DNA of 64,000 bases from Nucisporomicrobium flavum (GTDB lineage: Bacteria > Actinomycetota > Actinomycetes > Mycobacteriales > Micromonosporaceae): contig NZ_JADMLH010000026.1 in the NCBI RefSeq assembly GCF_016464385.1, positions 17,587 to 81,586 on the forward strand, written 5' to 3'. The number at the start of each line of letters is the position of its first letter. Position 1 is the first letter of the stretch. Positions 35,695 to 43,900 of the stretch are shown here, piece after piece. The translations under genes and the position numbers were made by a program. The notes under the pieces are model-generated. The model was not told the origin of the DNA. It ran no database searches and worked only from the letters and a program-made list of their open reading frames with translations.

Positions 35695-36549
35695 GTGGCT
35701 GAGGAGAACAACGATGGCGGTAGCACCCGTACGGTGATCGTGGCGGTGCTCGCCAACCTCGCGATCGCGGTGGCGAAGAAGGAGCCGGACTCCCGCCACT
35801 CGTTCGGGTACGGCCAGGAACGCTACTTCTGGACGTTCCTGGCGGCGCTCGGCATCTTCCTGGTCGGTGGGACCCTGTCGATCGGCGAGGGCGTGCGCAG
35901 CCTGCTGACGCCCGAGCCGCTGGAGTCGCTGTGGGTCGGCATCGGTGTCCTGGTGATCGCCTTCGGGTTCGAAAGCTATTCGTGGCACACCGCGCGCAAA
36001 CAGCTGCGAGCGGAGTCGCAGCAGCGGCAACGGTCCCTGGTCGAGCACCTCAGACGCGCGTCGGATCCGAGCGCCACGACGGTGTTCCTGGAAGACACCG
36101 CGGCGTTGATCGGCCTGGTCGTGGCCCTGGCGGCGCTCCTGCTGCACGCGGCAACCGGCTGGGCGGGGTGGGACGCGGTCGGCAGCATGGGCATCGGCGT
36201 CCTGCTCATCGTCGTGGCGTTCCTGCTGGCGCGCCGCTCCAAGACCCTGCTCCTCGACGAGTCGGCGCCGCCGGACGTGCTGGAGCCGATCCGGGCACAG
36301 GTCGCGCAGGCTGACTGGGTCGGTGAGGTCCATGAGCTGCACGCCGTGTACGTGGGACCGTCCAGCCTGCTGGTGAACGCCTGGGTCACCCCGGCCCGGG
36401 CGACCTGCCGGGAGCCGGCCGCGTACCTGGTCCGCCGGGTCGCCCAGCTGCGCTCCGAGCTGCTCCGTCATCCGGCCATCGAACACGTGACGGTGACGGT
36501 GGACGGCGAAGCCGCCCGTTCACCGTTTCCGGACACCGCGGCAGGGTAG
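35695..36549 (+). CDS. Cation diffusion facilitator with internal N-terminal deletion
   Basis: A 284-residue CDF-type protein. The sequence passes directly from VLANLAIAVAK (the start of helix 1) to KEPDSRHSFGYGQERYFW (normally after helix 2). Family members have some 40-45 residues in between, containing the rest of helix 1 and helix 2 with the HxxxD half of the transport zinc site. The rest is intact: helices 3-6 (including FLEDTAALIGLVVAL with the other half-site) and a cytoplasmic domain. The deletion is in frame. Without helix 2 the protein is unlikely to transport normally. GTG start without a good ribosome site. Confidence 0.72.
   Translation: MAEENNDGGSTRTVIVAVLANLAIAVAKKEPDSRHSFGYGQERYFWTFLAALGIFLVGGTLSIGEGVRSLLTPEPLESLWVGIGVLVIAFGFESYSWHTARKQLRAESQQRQRSLVEHLRRASDPSATTVFLEDTAALIGLVVALAALLLHAATGWAGWDAVGSMGIGVLLIVVAFLLARRSKTLLLDESAPPDVLEPIRAQVAQADWVGEVHELHAVYVGPSSLLVNAWVTPARATCREPAAYLVRRVAQLRSELLRHPAIEHVTVTVDGEAARSPFPDTAAG
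36525..36549 (+). promoter_or_regulatory. Strong sigma-B/F-type promoter candidate
   Basis: GTTT (36525-36528), 15-nt spacer, GGGTAG (36544-36549). The -10 box coincides with the stop codon of the CDF gene, and the ATG of the NDH-2-like gene is 41 nt further on. Confidence 0.6.
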
Positions 36550-36590
36550 GCGGGCCCGGGACCGCACGCTACGGATGATCGGGGCACGGC

Positions 36591-37895
36591 ATGGCGCGAG
36601 CGCGCATCGTGATCGTCGGGGCCGGCTTCGCCGGGTACGAGGCCGCCAGGACACTGCTACGACGTTCCCGCGGCGCCGCCGAGGTGGTGCTGCTCAACCC
36701 CGCGGACTACTTCCTCTACCTGCCACTGCTGCCGGAGGTGGCCGGTGGAGTCCTCGACCCGCGCCGGGTGACCGTGCCGCTGAGCGACACCCTGCCCGGC
36801 GTACGGCTGATCCTCGGCCAGGCCGACGGCGTGGACGTCGACGCTCGTACCGTCTCGTTCACCGGGCCGGAGGGCGAACGCGGAGCGCTGGGCTACCACC
36901 GGCTCGTGCTGGCTGCCGGCAGCGTCAACAAGCTTCTGCCCATCCCGGGCGTCGCCGATCATGCGCACGGCTTCCGCGGCATCCCGGAGGCGCTGCACCT
37001 GCGCGACCACGTCATCCGCCAGATCGAGCTGGCGGACGCGGCCACCGACCCGGCCGAGCGGGCCGCCCGGCTGACCTTCGTCGTGGTCGGCGCCGGCTAC
37101 ACCGGTACGGAGGTCGTCGCGCAGATGCAGCTGCTGACGCATGACGTCCTCAGCCGGCATCCCCGGCTGGCCGGCACCCCCGCGCGGTGGATGCTGCTGG
37201 ACACCGCCGACCACGTCCTGCCCGGCATGGACGAGAGACTGTCTGCCACGGCGGAGCGCGTGCTGCGGGAGCGCGGCGTCGAGGTGGAGATGGGCACGTC
37301 GGTCGCCGTGGCCACCGGCACCGGGGTCAAGCTCACCGACGGACGGTTCGTGGAGTCGCGCACGCTGGTGTGGTGCGTCGGGGTGCGGCCGGACCCGCTG
37401 GCGCGGAGCACCGGCCTGCCGATGACCGACGGCCGGTTGCGGGTCGACGAGTACCTGGCCGTGCCCGGGCACCCGGAGATCCTGGCCTGCGGCGACGCTG
37501 CCGCCGTGCCCGATCCCGCCCGTCCCGGGCAGCCGACACCGATGACCGCGCAGCACGCCCTGCGCCAGGGCCGGCTCGCCGCGCACAACATCGCGGCCTC
37601 GTACGGCTCCGGGCGGCGCCGGCCGTACCGCCATCGCGGCCTCGGGTTCGTGGTCGATCTGGGCGGCTGGCAGGCGGCGGCCGATCCGCTGCACGTGCCG
37701 CTGTCCGGACCGGCGGCCCGGCTGGTCACCCGCGGATACCACCTCACCGCGCTGCCGGCCAACCGGGTGCGTACGGCGGCTGACTGGCTGTTCACCGCCG
37801 TGGGATCACGCCCGGCGGTGCAGCTCGGTCTGGTGCCGGGGCCGGCCGTGCCGCTGGACAGCGACGCCCCCGAACTCGCCCACCCGTCCCGCTGA
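36591..37895 (+). CDS. Type II NADH dehydrogenase-like FAD oxidoreductase
   Basis: A 434-residue two-dinucleotide-fold flavoprotein. FAD site RIVIVGAGFAGYEAARTL near the start, NADH site FVVVGAGYTGTEVVAQMQ at about 163-180, VWCVGVRP linking strand, and ILACGDAAAVPDP before the FAD isoalloxazine contact (PMTAQHALRQGRLAAHNI). This is the NDH-2 pattern: membrane-associated, non-pumping NADH to quinone transfer. A C-terminal segment (TAADWLFTAVGSRPAVQLG) may associate with the membrane. It opens a run with glucose dehydrogenase and GH15, with an 10-nt gap to the next gene. Confidence 0.82.
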   Translation: MARARIVIVGAGFAGYEAARTLLRRSRGAAEVVLLNPADYFLYLPLLPEVAGGVLDPRRVTVPLSDTLPGVRLILGQADGVDVDARTVSFTGPEGERGALGYHRLVLAAGSVNKLLPIPGVADHAHGFRGIPEALHLRDHVIRQIELADAATDPAERAARLTFVVVGAGYTGTEVVAQMQLLTHDVLSRHPRLAGTPARWMLLDTADHVLPGMDERLSATAERVLRERGVEVEMGTSVAVATGTGVKLTDGRFVESRTLVWCVGVRPDPLARSTGLPMTDGRLRVDEYLAVPGHPEILACGDAAAVPDPARPGQPTPMTAQHALRQGRLAAHNIAASYGSGRRRPYRHRGLGFVVDLGGWQAAADPLHVPLSGPAARLVTRGYHLTALPANRVRTAADWLFTAVGSRPAVQLGLVPGPAVPLDSDAPELAHPSR

Positions 37896-37905
37896 GGAGA
37901 GTCAC

Positions 37906-38958
37906 ATGCGTGCGTTGACCGTGGAACCATTGACGTCCGGCTCCGCCGAGGTCCGTGACGTGCCGGACCCCGAGGCGGGGCCGGGGGAGATGCTGGTCGA
38001 GGGACTCGCCCTGGGCATCTGCGGCACCGACCGCGAGATCGTCGCCGGGGAGTACGGGTGGGCGCCGCCCGGCCGCGACCGGCTCGTGCTCGGCCACGAG
38101 TCGCTGGGGCGGGTCCGCACCGCGCCGCCGGGCAGCGGCTTCGCCGCCGGTGACCTCGTCGTGGGCGTCGTCCGCCGGCCGGACCCCGTGCCGTGCGGAG
38201 CCTGTGCCCACGACGAGTTCGACATGTGCCGCAACGGCCGCTACACCGAGCGTGGCATCAAGGAGATCGACGGGTACGGCAGCGAGCTGTGGGCTGTGGA
38301 GACCGGCTACGCGGTGAAGCTCGACCCACGGCTCGAGCACGTGGGCGTCCTGATGGAACCCACCACTGTGGTGGCCAAGGCGTGGGAGCAGGTGGACCGG
38401 GTCGGCTCCCGTGCATGGTACGAGCCGAGCCGCGTCCTGGTGACCGGCGCCGGGCCCATCGGGCTCCTCGCGGTGCTGCTGGGAGTTCAGCGCGGGCTCG
38501 AGGTCCATGTCCTGGACCTGGCCACCGAGGGGCCGAAGCCCGAGGCTGTCGAGGCGCTGGGCGCGCAGTACCACTCCGCCGGCATGGCCGAGGTGGTCCA
38601 GCGGGTCGCACCGGACGTGATCATCGAAGCCACGGGGGTGTCGAGCCTGGTGTTCGAGGCGATGGCGGGCACGGCGTCGTACGGGATCGTGTGCCTCACC
38701 GGGGTCTCGCCGGTGGGCCGCAAGATCTCCGTGGACGTCGGTGCCGCGAACCGGGAGATGGTGCTGGAGAACGACGTGGTCGTCGGGTCGGTGAACGCCA
38801 ACCTGAGCCACTATGCCGCCGCGGCCGACGCACTGGCCAAGGCGGACCTCGACTGGTTGTCGCGATTGATCACCCGCCGGGTGCCACTGGCCCGATTCGA
38901 GGAAGCCCTGCGGGGCCGCCCCGACGACATCAAGGTCGTACTGGATCTGGCCGGCTGA
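37906..38958 (+). CDS. Zinc-dependent glucose 1-dehydrogenase-like enzyme
   Basis: A 350-residue medium-chain dehydrogenase; GAGGAG precedes the ATG. Catalytic-zinc residues C39 (ICGTDRE) and H64-E65 (LGHES), a structural-zinc loop CGACAHDEFDMC, and the coenzyme site VTGAGPIGLLAVLLG. The C-terminal half (ISVDVGAANREMVLENDVVV, GSVNANLSHYAAAADAL) matches glucose dehydrogenase-type members. It would oxidise glucose to gluconolactone with NAD(P)+. It sits between an NADH dehydrogenase and a GH15 enzyme that could release glucose. Confidence 0.82.
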   Translation: MRALTVEPLTSGSAEVRDVPDPEAGPGEMLVEGLALGICGTDREIVAGEYGWAPPGRDRLVLGHESLGRVRTAPPGSGFAAGDLVVGVVRRPDPVPCGACAHDEFDMCRNGRYTERGIKEIDGYGSELWAVETGYAVKLDPRLEHVGVLMEPTTVVAKAWEQVDRVGSRAWYEPSRVLVTGAGPIGLLAVLLGVQRGLEVHVLDLATEGPKPEAVEALGAQYHSAGMAEVVQRVAPDVIIEATGVSSLVFEAMAGTASYGIVCLTGVSPVGRKISVDVGAANREMVLENDVVVGSVNANLSHYAAAADALAKADLDWLSRLITRRVPLARFEEALRGRPDDIKVVLDLAG

Positions 38959-38968
38959 GGAGGATCGC

Positions 38969-40786
38969 ATGCCTGGACGCATCGAGGACTACGCGCTCAT
39001 CGGTGACCTGCAGTCCGCCGCGCTGGTCGGCCGGGACGGCTCCATCGACTGGCTGTGCCTGCCGCGCTTCGACTCCACCGCCTGCTTCGCGGCTCTGCTC
39101 GGCGACGACTCGGCCGGGCATTGGCGCATCGCCCCGGCCGGGGCCGGGGCGGCGACCGGCCGCCGGTACCACGACGACACCCTGGTGCTGGAAACCGAGT
39201 GGCGGACCGCCGACGGTGTCGTGCGGCTGCTCGACTTCATGCCGCCGCGCGGCGAGGCCGCCGACGTCGTGCGGATCGTGGAGGGCCTCTCCGGCGAGGT
39301 ACCCATGCACATGGACCTCATCCTGCGGTTCGGCTACGGCCGGGTGGTGCCGTGGGTCCGCCGCCAGGGTCACGACCTCGAGGCCGTTGCAGGCCCCGAT
39401 GCCGTGTGGTTGCGCACCGACGCGCCGGTGCGCGGCCGGGACCGCACCACCGTCGCCGATTTCACCGTACGGGCGGGGGAAAAGGTGCCGTTCGTGCTGA
39501 CCCACCAGATCTCGCACCTGCCGCGACCCGAGCAGGCCGATCCGTTCCGGGCGCTCACCCAGACCCGGCGGTACTGGCACGACTGGATCGCCCGCTGCGA
39601 CTACGACGGCCGCTGGCCCGAGGCGGTGCGCCGGTCGCTGATCCTGCTGAAGGCGCTGACGTACGCACCGACCGGCGGCATCGTGGCCGCCGCGACCACC
39701 TCGCTGCCCGAGCAGATCGGCGGCCCGCGCAACTGGGACTACCGCTACTGCTGGCTGCGCGACGCCACGTTCACCCTGCAGGCGCTGCTGGGCACTGGAT
39801 ACGTCGCCGAGGCCAAGGCGTGGCGGGAGTGGTTGCTGCGCGCCGTCGCCGGCGATCCCGCCGATCTGCAGATCATGTACGGCCTGGACGGCACCCGCCG
39901 GCTTCCCGAGTACACGCTGGACTGGCTGAGCGGGTACGAGAACTCCAGCCCGGTCCGGGTGGGCAACGCCGCGGCCGGCCAGCTGCAGCTGGACGTCTAC
40001 GGCGAGGTGCTCGACGGTCTGCACCTGGCACGCGAGGCCGGCATCGCCGCCACCGATGCCGGCTGGGACCTGCAGAGGGCCCTGCTCGACTACCTCGAGG
40101 GCGCCTGGCGGCAGCCGGACAACGGGCTGTGGGAGGTGCGCGGCGGCCGGCGGCAGTTCGTGCACTCCAAGGTCATGGCCTGGGCCGGGTTCGACCGGGC
40201 CGTGACCGCCGTGGAACGCCACCGCCTCGACGGGCCGGTGGACCGCTGGCGGGCGGCGCGCGACGAGATCCACGCGGAGGTCTGCGCCAAGGGTTTCGAC
40301 AGCGATCGCGGCACCTTCACCCAATCGTACGGATCGCCGGCCCTGGACGCGTCGCTGCTGCTCATCCCGCGGGTGGGATTCCTGCCAGGCTCCGACACCC
40401 GGGTGGCCGGCACCGTCGAGGCGGTGCGGCGCGAGCTGTGCCAGGACGGCTTCGTGCTGCGCTACCGGACCGGCCACGAGGGCGCCGACGGCCTCCCGGG
40501 CACCGAGGGCGCCTTCCTGGCCTGCACGTTCTGGCTGGTGGATGCCCTGTACGCGGTCGGCCGCCGAGATGACGCCGAGCGGATGTTCGAACGCCTGCTG
40601 GGGCTGCGCAACGACGTCGGGATGCTGTCCGAGGAGTACGACCCGGGATCCGGACGTCAGCTCGGGAACACCCCGCAGGCCTTCAGCCTGGTCGGCCTGG
40701 TGAACTCGGCGCGGCTGCTGAGCGGCACCTCGACGCGGACGTCTGCGGAGCCCGCGGTCCAGCACACCCGGCGGGACGCGGGGTGA
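38969..40786 (+). CDS. Glycoside hydrolase family 15 (glucoamylase/trehalase-type)
   Basis: A 605-residue GH15 enzyme without a signal peptide; GAGGA precedes the ATG. The N-terminal beta domain begins IEDYALIGDLQSAALVGRDG and SIDWLCLPRFDS; the catalytic barrel shows NWDYRYCWLRDATFTLQALL, and the second acid site EEYDPGSGRQLGNTPQAFSL. This cytosolic actinobacterial type includes trehalases and alpha-glucosidases that release glucose; the exact substrate is unknown. Its stop overlaps the next small ORF (GTGA). The glucose dehydrogenase gene ends 10 nt upstream. Confidence 0.87.
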   Translation: MPGRIEDYALIGDLQSAALVGRDGSIDWLCLPRFDSTACFAALLGDDSAGHWRIAPAGAGAATGRRYHDDTLVLETEWRTADGVVRLLDFMPPRGEAADVVRIVEGLSGEVPMHMDLILRFGYGRVVPWVRRQGHDLEAVAGPDAVWLRTDAPVRGRDRTTVADFTVRAGEKVPFVLTHQISHLPRPEQADPFRALTQTRRYWHDWIARCDYDGRWPEAVRRSLILLKALTYAPTGGIVAAATTSLPEQIGGPRNWDYRYCWLRDATFTLQALLGTGYVAEAKAWREWLLRAVAGDPADLQIMYGLDGTRRLPEYTLDWLSGYENSSPVRVGNAAAGQLQLDVYGEVLDGLHLAREAGIAATDAGWDLQRALLDYLEGAWRQPDNGLWEVRGGRRQFVHSKVMAWAGFDRAVTAVERHRLDGPVDRWRAARDEIHAEVCAKGFDSDRGTFTQSYGSPALDASLLLIPRVGFLPGSDTRVAGTVEAVRRELCQDGFVLRYRTGHEGADGLPGTEGAFLACTFWLVDALYAVGRRDDAERMFERLLGLRNDVGMLSEEYDPGSGRQLGNTPQAFSLVGLVNSARLLSGTSTRTSAEPAVQHTRRDAG

Positions 40787-41115
40787 CCGGGGCGGGCCGG
40801 CGGCGGATCGTCCGTGCGATGGCCCGGATGTCGTGGCACCGGCTGCTGCTCGCGTTCGCCCTGGGATGCCTCGCGCCGCTCCTGGTGATCCGCTACGGCA
40901 CGCCCGGAGCCGCCCTAGCCGTGCCGGTTGCCGGGTACGCGACCCGCCTGGCCGCCCGCAGCGGCCGCCGGGGAGCCGCCGGCAGCCCGCGCCGACGCAG
41001 GACTGTCACGAGATCGTCACAGGACCGCACCGGGTTCGCGGCCCCGCACCGGGCAGGACGGCATCGCGGCGGACACACCGCCGGAGCGCTCCATCCCGAG
41101 GAGGAGACCCGATGA
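40783..41115 (+). CDS. Small membrane protein, unknown (weak)
   Basis: A possible 110-residue product. The GTG overlaps the GH15 stop (GTGA) and its own stop overlaps the next ATG (ATGA), so coupling fits. One or two hydrophobic helices (WHRLLLAFALGCLAPLLVI, GAALAVPVAGYATRLAA) are followed by a long Arg/Gly-rich tail that looks non-coding. A later start (ATG 40819) is possible. Could be chance. Confidence 0.4.
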   Translation: MTGAGRRRIVRAMARMSWHRLLLAFALGCLAPLLVIRYGTPGAALAVPVAGYATRLAARSGRRGAAGSPRRRRTVTRSSQDRTGFAAPHRAGRHRGGHTAGALHPEEETR

Positions 41116-42131
41116 GGACCAAGCGTGCCGCGGCGGCGGCGATGATCGCGGCGATGACCGTGGCAATGTCCGCCGGCTGCACAGACGACGCAACCTCGCC
41201 CGTGGCGGCGCCGTCGGCATCGGCGGCCGCCGCGGCGGACAACGGCATCGTGGACATGGTCTCGGCGGTGGAGCCCTCGGTCGTCACGATCCATACCGGT
41301 GAGGGCCTCGGCAGCGGTGTCATCTACCGCGCCGACGGGGTGATCGTCACCAACGCCCACGTCGTCGGCGCGGCGACCCGGGTGCAGGTGTCCTTCGCCG
41401 ACGGTACGCAGCTGCCGGGCCAGGTCACCGGCTCCGACGACCTGACCGACCTCGCCGTGGTGAAGGTGAGCCGTACCGGGCTGCCCGCCGTCACGGTACG
41501 ACAGGAACTGCCCCGGCAAGGCGAGACGGCCTTGGCGCTCGGCAGCCCGCTCGGCTTCGAGAACACCGTCACCCAAGGCATCATCTCCGGGATCAGCCGG
41601 CAGATCCCCGGCTCCGCCACGGGGGGCCGCCCGCTGGTCGACCTGATCCAGACCGATGCGCCGATCTCGCCCGGCAACTCCGGCGGTGCGCTCGTCGACG
41701 CCCGGGGCCGCCTGGTCGGGATCAACGAGGCGTACATTCCGCCGTCGGCCGGAGCCGTGTCTCTGGGCTTCGCCATCCCGGCGAGCACGGTGGTCGACGT
41801 GACCGAGCAACTGCTCAAGGACGGCAAAGTCGCGCACCCCTATCTCGGGGTGGTGCTGACCACCGTGACCCCGCAGATCGCGCAGGCGCTCGGCATGAAG
41901 GTCACCAGCGGTGCCCTGGTGCGCCAGGTCCAGCCGAGCAGCCCGGCGGCGACCGCCGGCATCCGGGCCGGCGACGTGATCGTCGGTTTCGAGGACCTCA
42001 ACGTACGCACCGTCGGTGACGTCTACGCCGCCCTCCGGAAGGTGAAGCCGGGCGTGAAAGCCACCGTCAAGGTCGACCGGAACGGAACGGTCACCGACAT
42101 CCCGGTCACGCTCGGCTCCCTCTCCCGCTGA
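41112..42131 (+). CDS. HtrA/DegP-like serine protease lipoprotein with PDZ domain
   Basis: A 339-residue exported protease; GAGGAGA precedes the ATG. Lipobox MSAGC (Cys23), a short linker, then a trypsin-like domain with the triad in TNAHVVG (His), DDLTDLAVVKV (Asp) and SPGNSGGALV (Ser). One C-terminal PDZ domain (about 245-335: YLGVVLTTVTPQIAQAL, AATAGIRAGDVIVGFEDL). This is the HtrA-type envelope quality-control arrangement with one PDZ. Likely anchored to the outer face of the membrane. The second sigma-STAS gene follows after 387 nt. Confidence 0.88.
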   Translation: MRTKRAAAAAMIAAMTVAMSAGCTDDATSPVAAPSASAAAAADNGIVDMVSAVEPSVVTIHTGEGLGSGVIYRADGVIVTNAHVVGAATRVQVSFADGTQLPGQVTGSDDLTDLAVVKVSRTGLPAVTVRQELPRQGETALALGSPLGFENTVTQGIISGISRQIPGSATGGRPLVDLIQTDAPISPGNSGGALVDARGRLVGINEAYIPPSAGAVSLGFAIPASTVVDVTEQLLKDGKVAHPYLGVVLTTVTPQIAQALGMKVTSGALVRQVQPSSPAATAGIRAGDVIVGFEDLNVRTVGDVYAALRKVKPGVKATVKVDRNGTVTDIPVTLGSLSR

Positions 42132-42518
42132 CGAGGGCGGGGAGACAAGCGTGCACGTCCTGGGCCGGAGCGCACGCCACGGCCGAGCACCGGCGTGCCC
42201 TGCACCGGCTGGTCCTCGCGGACGGACGCGGCTGGGACGCGGTGGGCTGAAAAACTCGATCCGATCCCATGTTTGACAACGGGAGGCGGGGGAATCCCCT
42301 GCGCCGAGCTCGTACCACGGCGTCGAGACAGCGGCGCCATGCGTCCCCGTGGATGCACCCGATGGACGAGCCCGGACAGCCGGTGTCGTAGCGGCGTGCC
42401 CTGCTTGGCCGCCTTCTCCGCCGACTCGTCGGCTCCTTCCTCTCGTGGCCTGCCCACGCCTCCCTGGCTCGCGCGGATGCAGTCCGGCGGGCTTCTCCCT
42501 GTCGCTCGGAGGAGATCC
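42132..42518 (+). other. Intergenic region ahead of second sigma-STAS gene
   Basis: 387 bases without a supported gene. It holds a candidate stress promoter at 42271-42295 and the AGGAG ribosome site of the sigma-STAS gene. An open frame runs through from 42195 in the sigma frame but has no ribosome site. Confidence 0.5.
42271..42295 (+). promoter_or_regulatory. Candidate sigma-B/F-type promoter of second sigma-STAS gene
   Basis: GTTT (42271-42274), 15-nt spacer, GGGAAT (42290-42295). The spacing equals that of the strong elements; the -10 box differs by A for T at the fourth position. It lies 223 nt ahead of the GTG start. Confidence 0.45.
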
Positions 42519-43886
42519 GTGACGCTTCACCATGCTGTTGCCCTGCCCGCGACCGCCGATGAGCGGCCGCAGCACGGCTCCGTCGACGACAGGGAACGCG
42601 CGACGGCGGCTCTGTTCCGGCAGATGGAGGACGCGGCGGCAAGCAGCGACGAACGCAGGCGGATCCGGGCGCGGATCATCGAGCTGAACCTGCCGCTCGC
42701 GACGCGGCTGGCGTACCGGTACCTCAACCGTGGGCAGAGCGCCGACGACCTGCGGCAGGTGGCGGCACTGGGGCTCGTCAAAGCGGTGGACGGGTTCGAC
42801 GCGGCCCGCGGCAAGCCCTTCTTCGGCTACCTCGTCCCGACCGTGACCGGTGAGCTCAAGCGTCACTTCCGGGACCACGGGTGGGATGTGCACGTGCCGC
42901 GCCGGCTGCAGGAGCGCTACCTCGAGGTCACCCGGACGCAGTCCGCGCTCACCCAGCGCCTGCGGCGAGCACCCGGCGCCGCCGAGATCGGTGCGGTGCT
43001 CGGAATCGCCGATCACGAGGTCGTGGAGGCGCTCGGCGCCGCCGCCGTCTACGACGTCAGTTCCCTGAACGCCAGGGTGTCCGGTGAGGATGACGCCGCC
43101 GAACGGCAGGAGTTCATCGGCGCGGAAGACGCTGCTCTCATGTCGGTGTGCGACAAGCTCGTCCTGCGCCGGCTGGTACAGGACCTGCCGGAGCGGGATC
43201 GTCACATCCTGAGTCTGTACTTCTTCGCGGAGATGACCCAGGACCGCATAGCTGCCGTCCTCGGCATGTCCCAGATGAACGTCTCCCGGCTGTTGCGCCG
43301 GATCCTGGATCAGCTCCGCCGCGGGCTCGACGACGGGGCGGAACGACCCGCCGAACCGTCCTGCGCGCGCACCGGCATCAGCATGAACCACACCCGGGAC
43401 GCGTCCGTCCTGACAGTTCACGGCGATGTGGACGCGTCGGTGCTGCGCCGGGCGCTCGTGGACGCGGTCGTCCGTGCCCGTCGAGGGCGCGTCGTCGTGG
43501 ATCTGCGGCAGGCGGCGACGGCCGGAGCGGTGACCGCGCGGGCACTGGTCGACGCATACCGGGCCAGCGGTTCCAGCGGAGCGCGCCTCGCCGCAGTGGA
43601 CGTGCCCCCGGAGCTCTACGACGTCCTGCGCCGGCTCGGGGTCACCCGGCTGGTGCCGTGCCGGCCTCTCTGCGCCCCCGCGGCGAGCGCATCGCTTCCC
43701 TCGGAGGACGAGCATCGCCCTCTCGCGGACGCCACGGTGCAGCCCCACCGGCCATGTGACGTCTCAGCCGAGTGGATGGTCCTGCCATCGGTCCGCCGAC
43801 GGCCGCCCATGGCGACCCGCACCTCGGCGGTCGCCCGCCGGCCGACCACGGGACGACGGGCCGGGCGCCGGACCAGAGCGCCGTGA
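42519..43886 (+). CDS. Second sigma-B/F/G-type sigma factor fused to a STAS-like domain
   Basis: A 455-residue paralogue of the protein at 17769-19307. GTG start after GGAGGAGA. Sigma region 2 (about 50-135: ADDLRQVAALGLVKAVDGFD, GELKRHFRDHGWDVHVPRRL), region 3 and region 4 (about 222-270: DRIAAVLGMSQMNVSRLLRR). A STAS-like domain covers about 285-382 (SVLTVHGDVDASVLRRALVD, RVVVDLRQAATAGAVTARAL, LRRLGVTRLVPCR). The phosphoserine site is again absent (G-A in place of D-S). A basic, low-complexity tail of about 70 residues follows. A matching promoter element upstream suggests autoregulation. Confidence 0.82.
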   Translation: MTLHHAVALPATADERPQHGSVDDRERATAALFRQMEDAAASSDERRRIRARIIELNLPLATRLAYRYLNRGQSADDLRQVAALGLVKAVDGFDAARGKPFFGYLVPTVTGELKRHFRDHGWDVHVPRRLQERYLEVTRTQSALTQRLRRAPGAAEIGAVLGIADHEVVEALGAAAVYDVSSLNARVSGEDDAAERQEFIGAEDAALMSVCDKLVLRRLVQDLPERDRHILSLYFFAEMTQDRIAAVLGMSQMNVSRLLRRILDQLRRGLDDGAERPAEPSCARTGISMNHTRDASVLTVHGDVDASVLRRALVDAVVRARRGRVVVDLRQAATAGAVTARALVDAYRASGSSGARLAAVDVPPELYDVLRRLGVTRLVPCRPLCAPAASASLPSEDEHRPLADATVQPHRPCDVSAEWMVLPSVRRRPPMATRTSAVARRPTTGRRAGRRTRAP

Positions 43887-43900
43887 CAACCCACCAGGGC

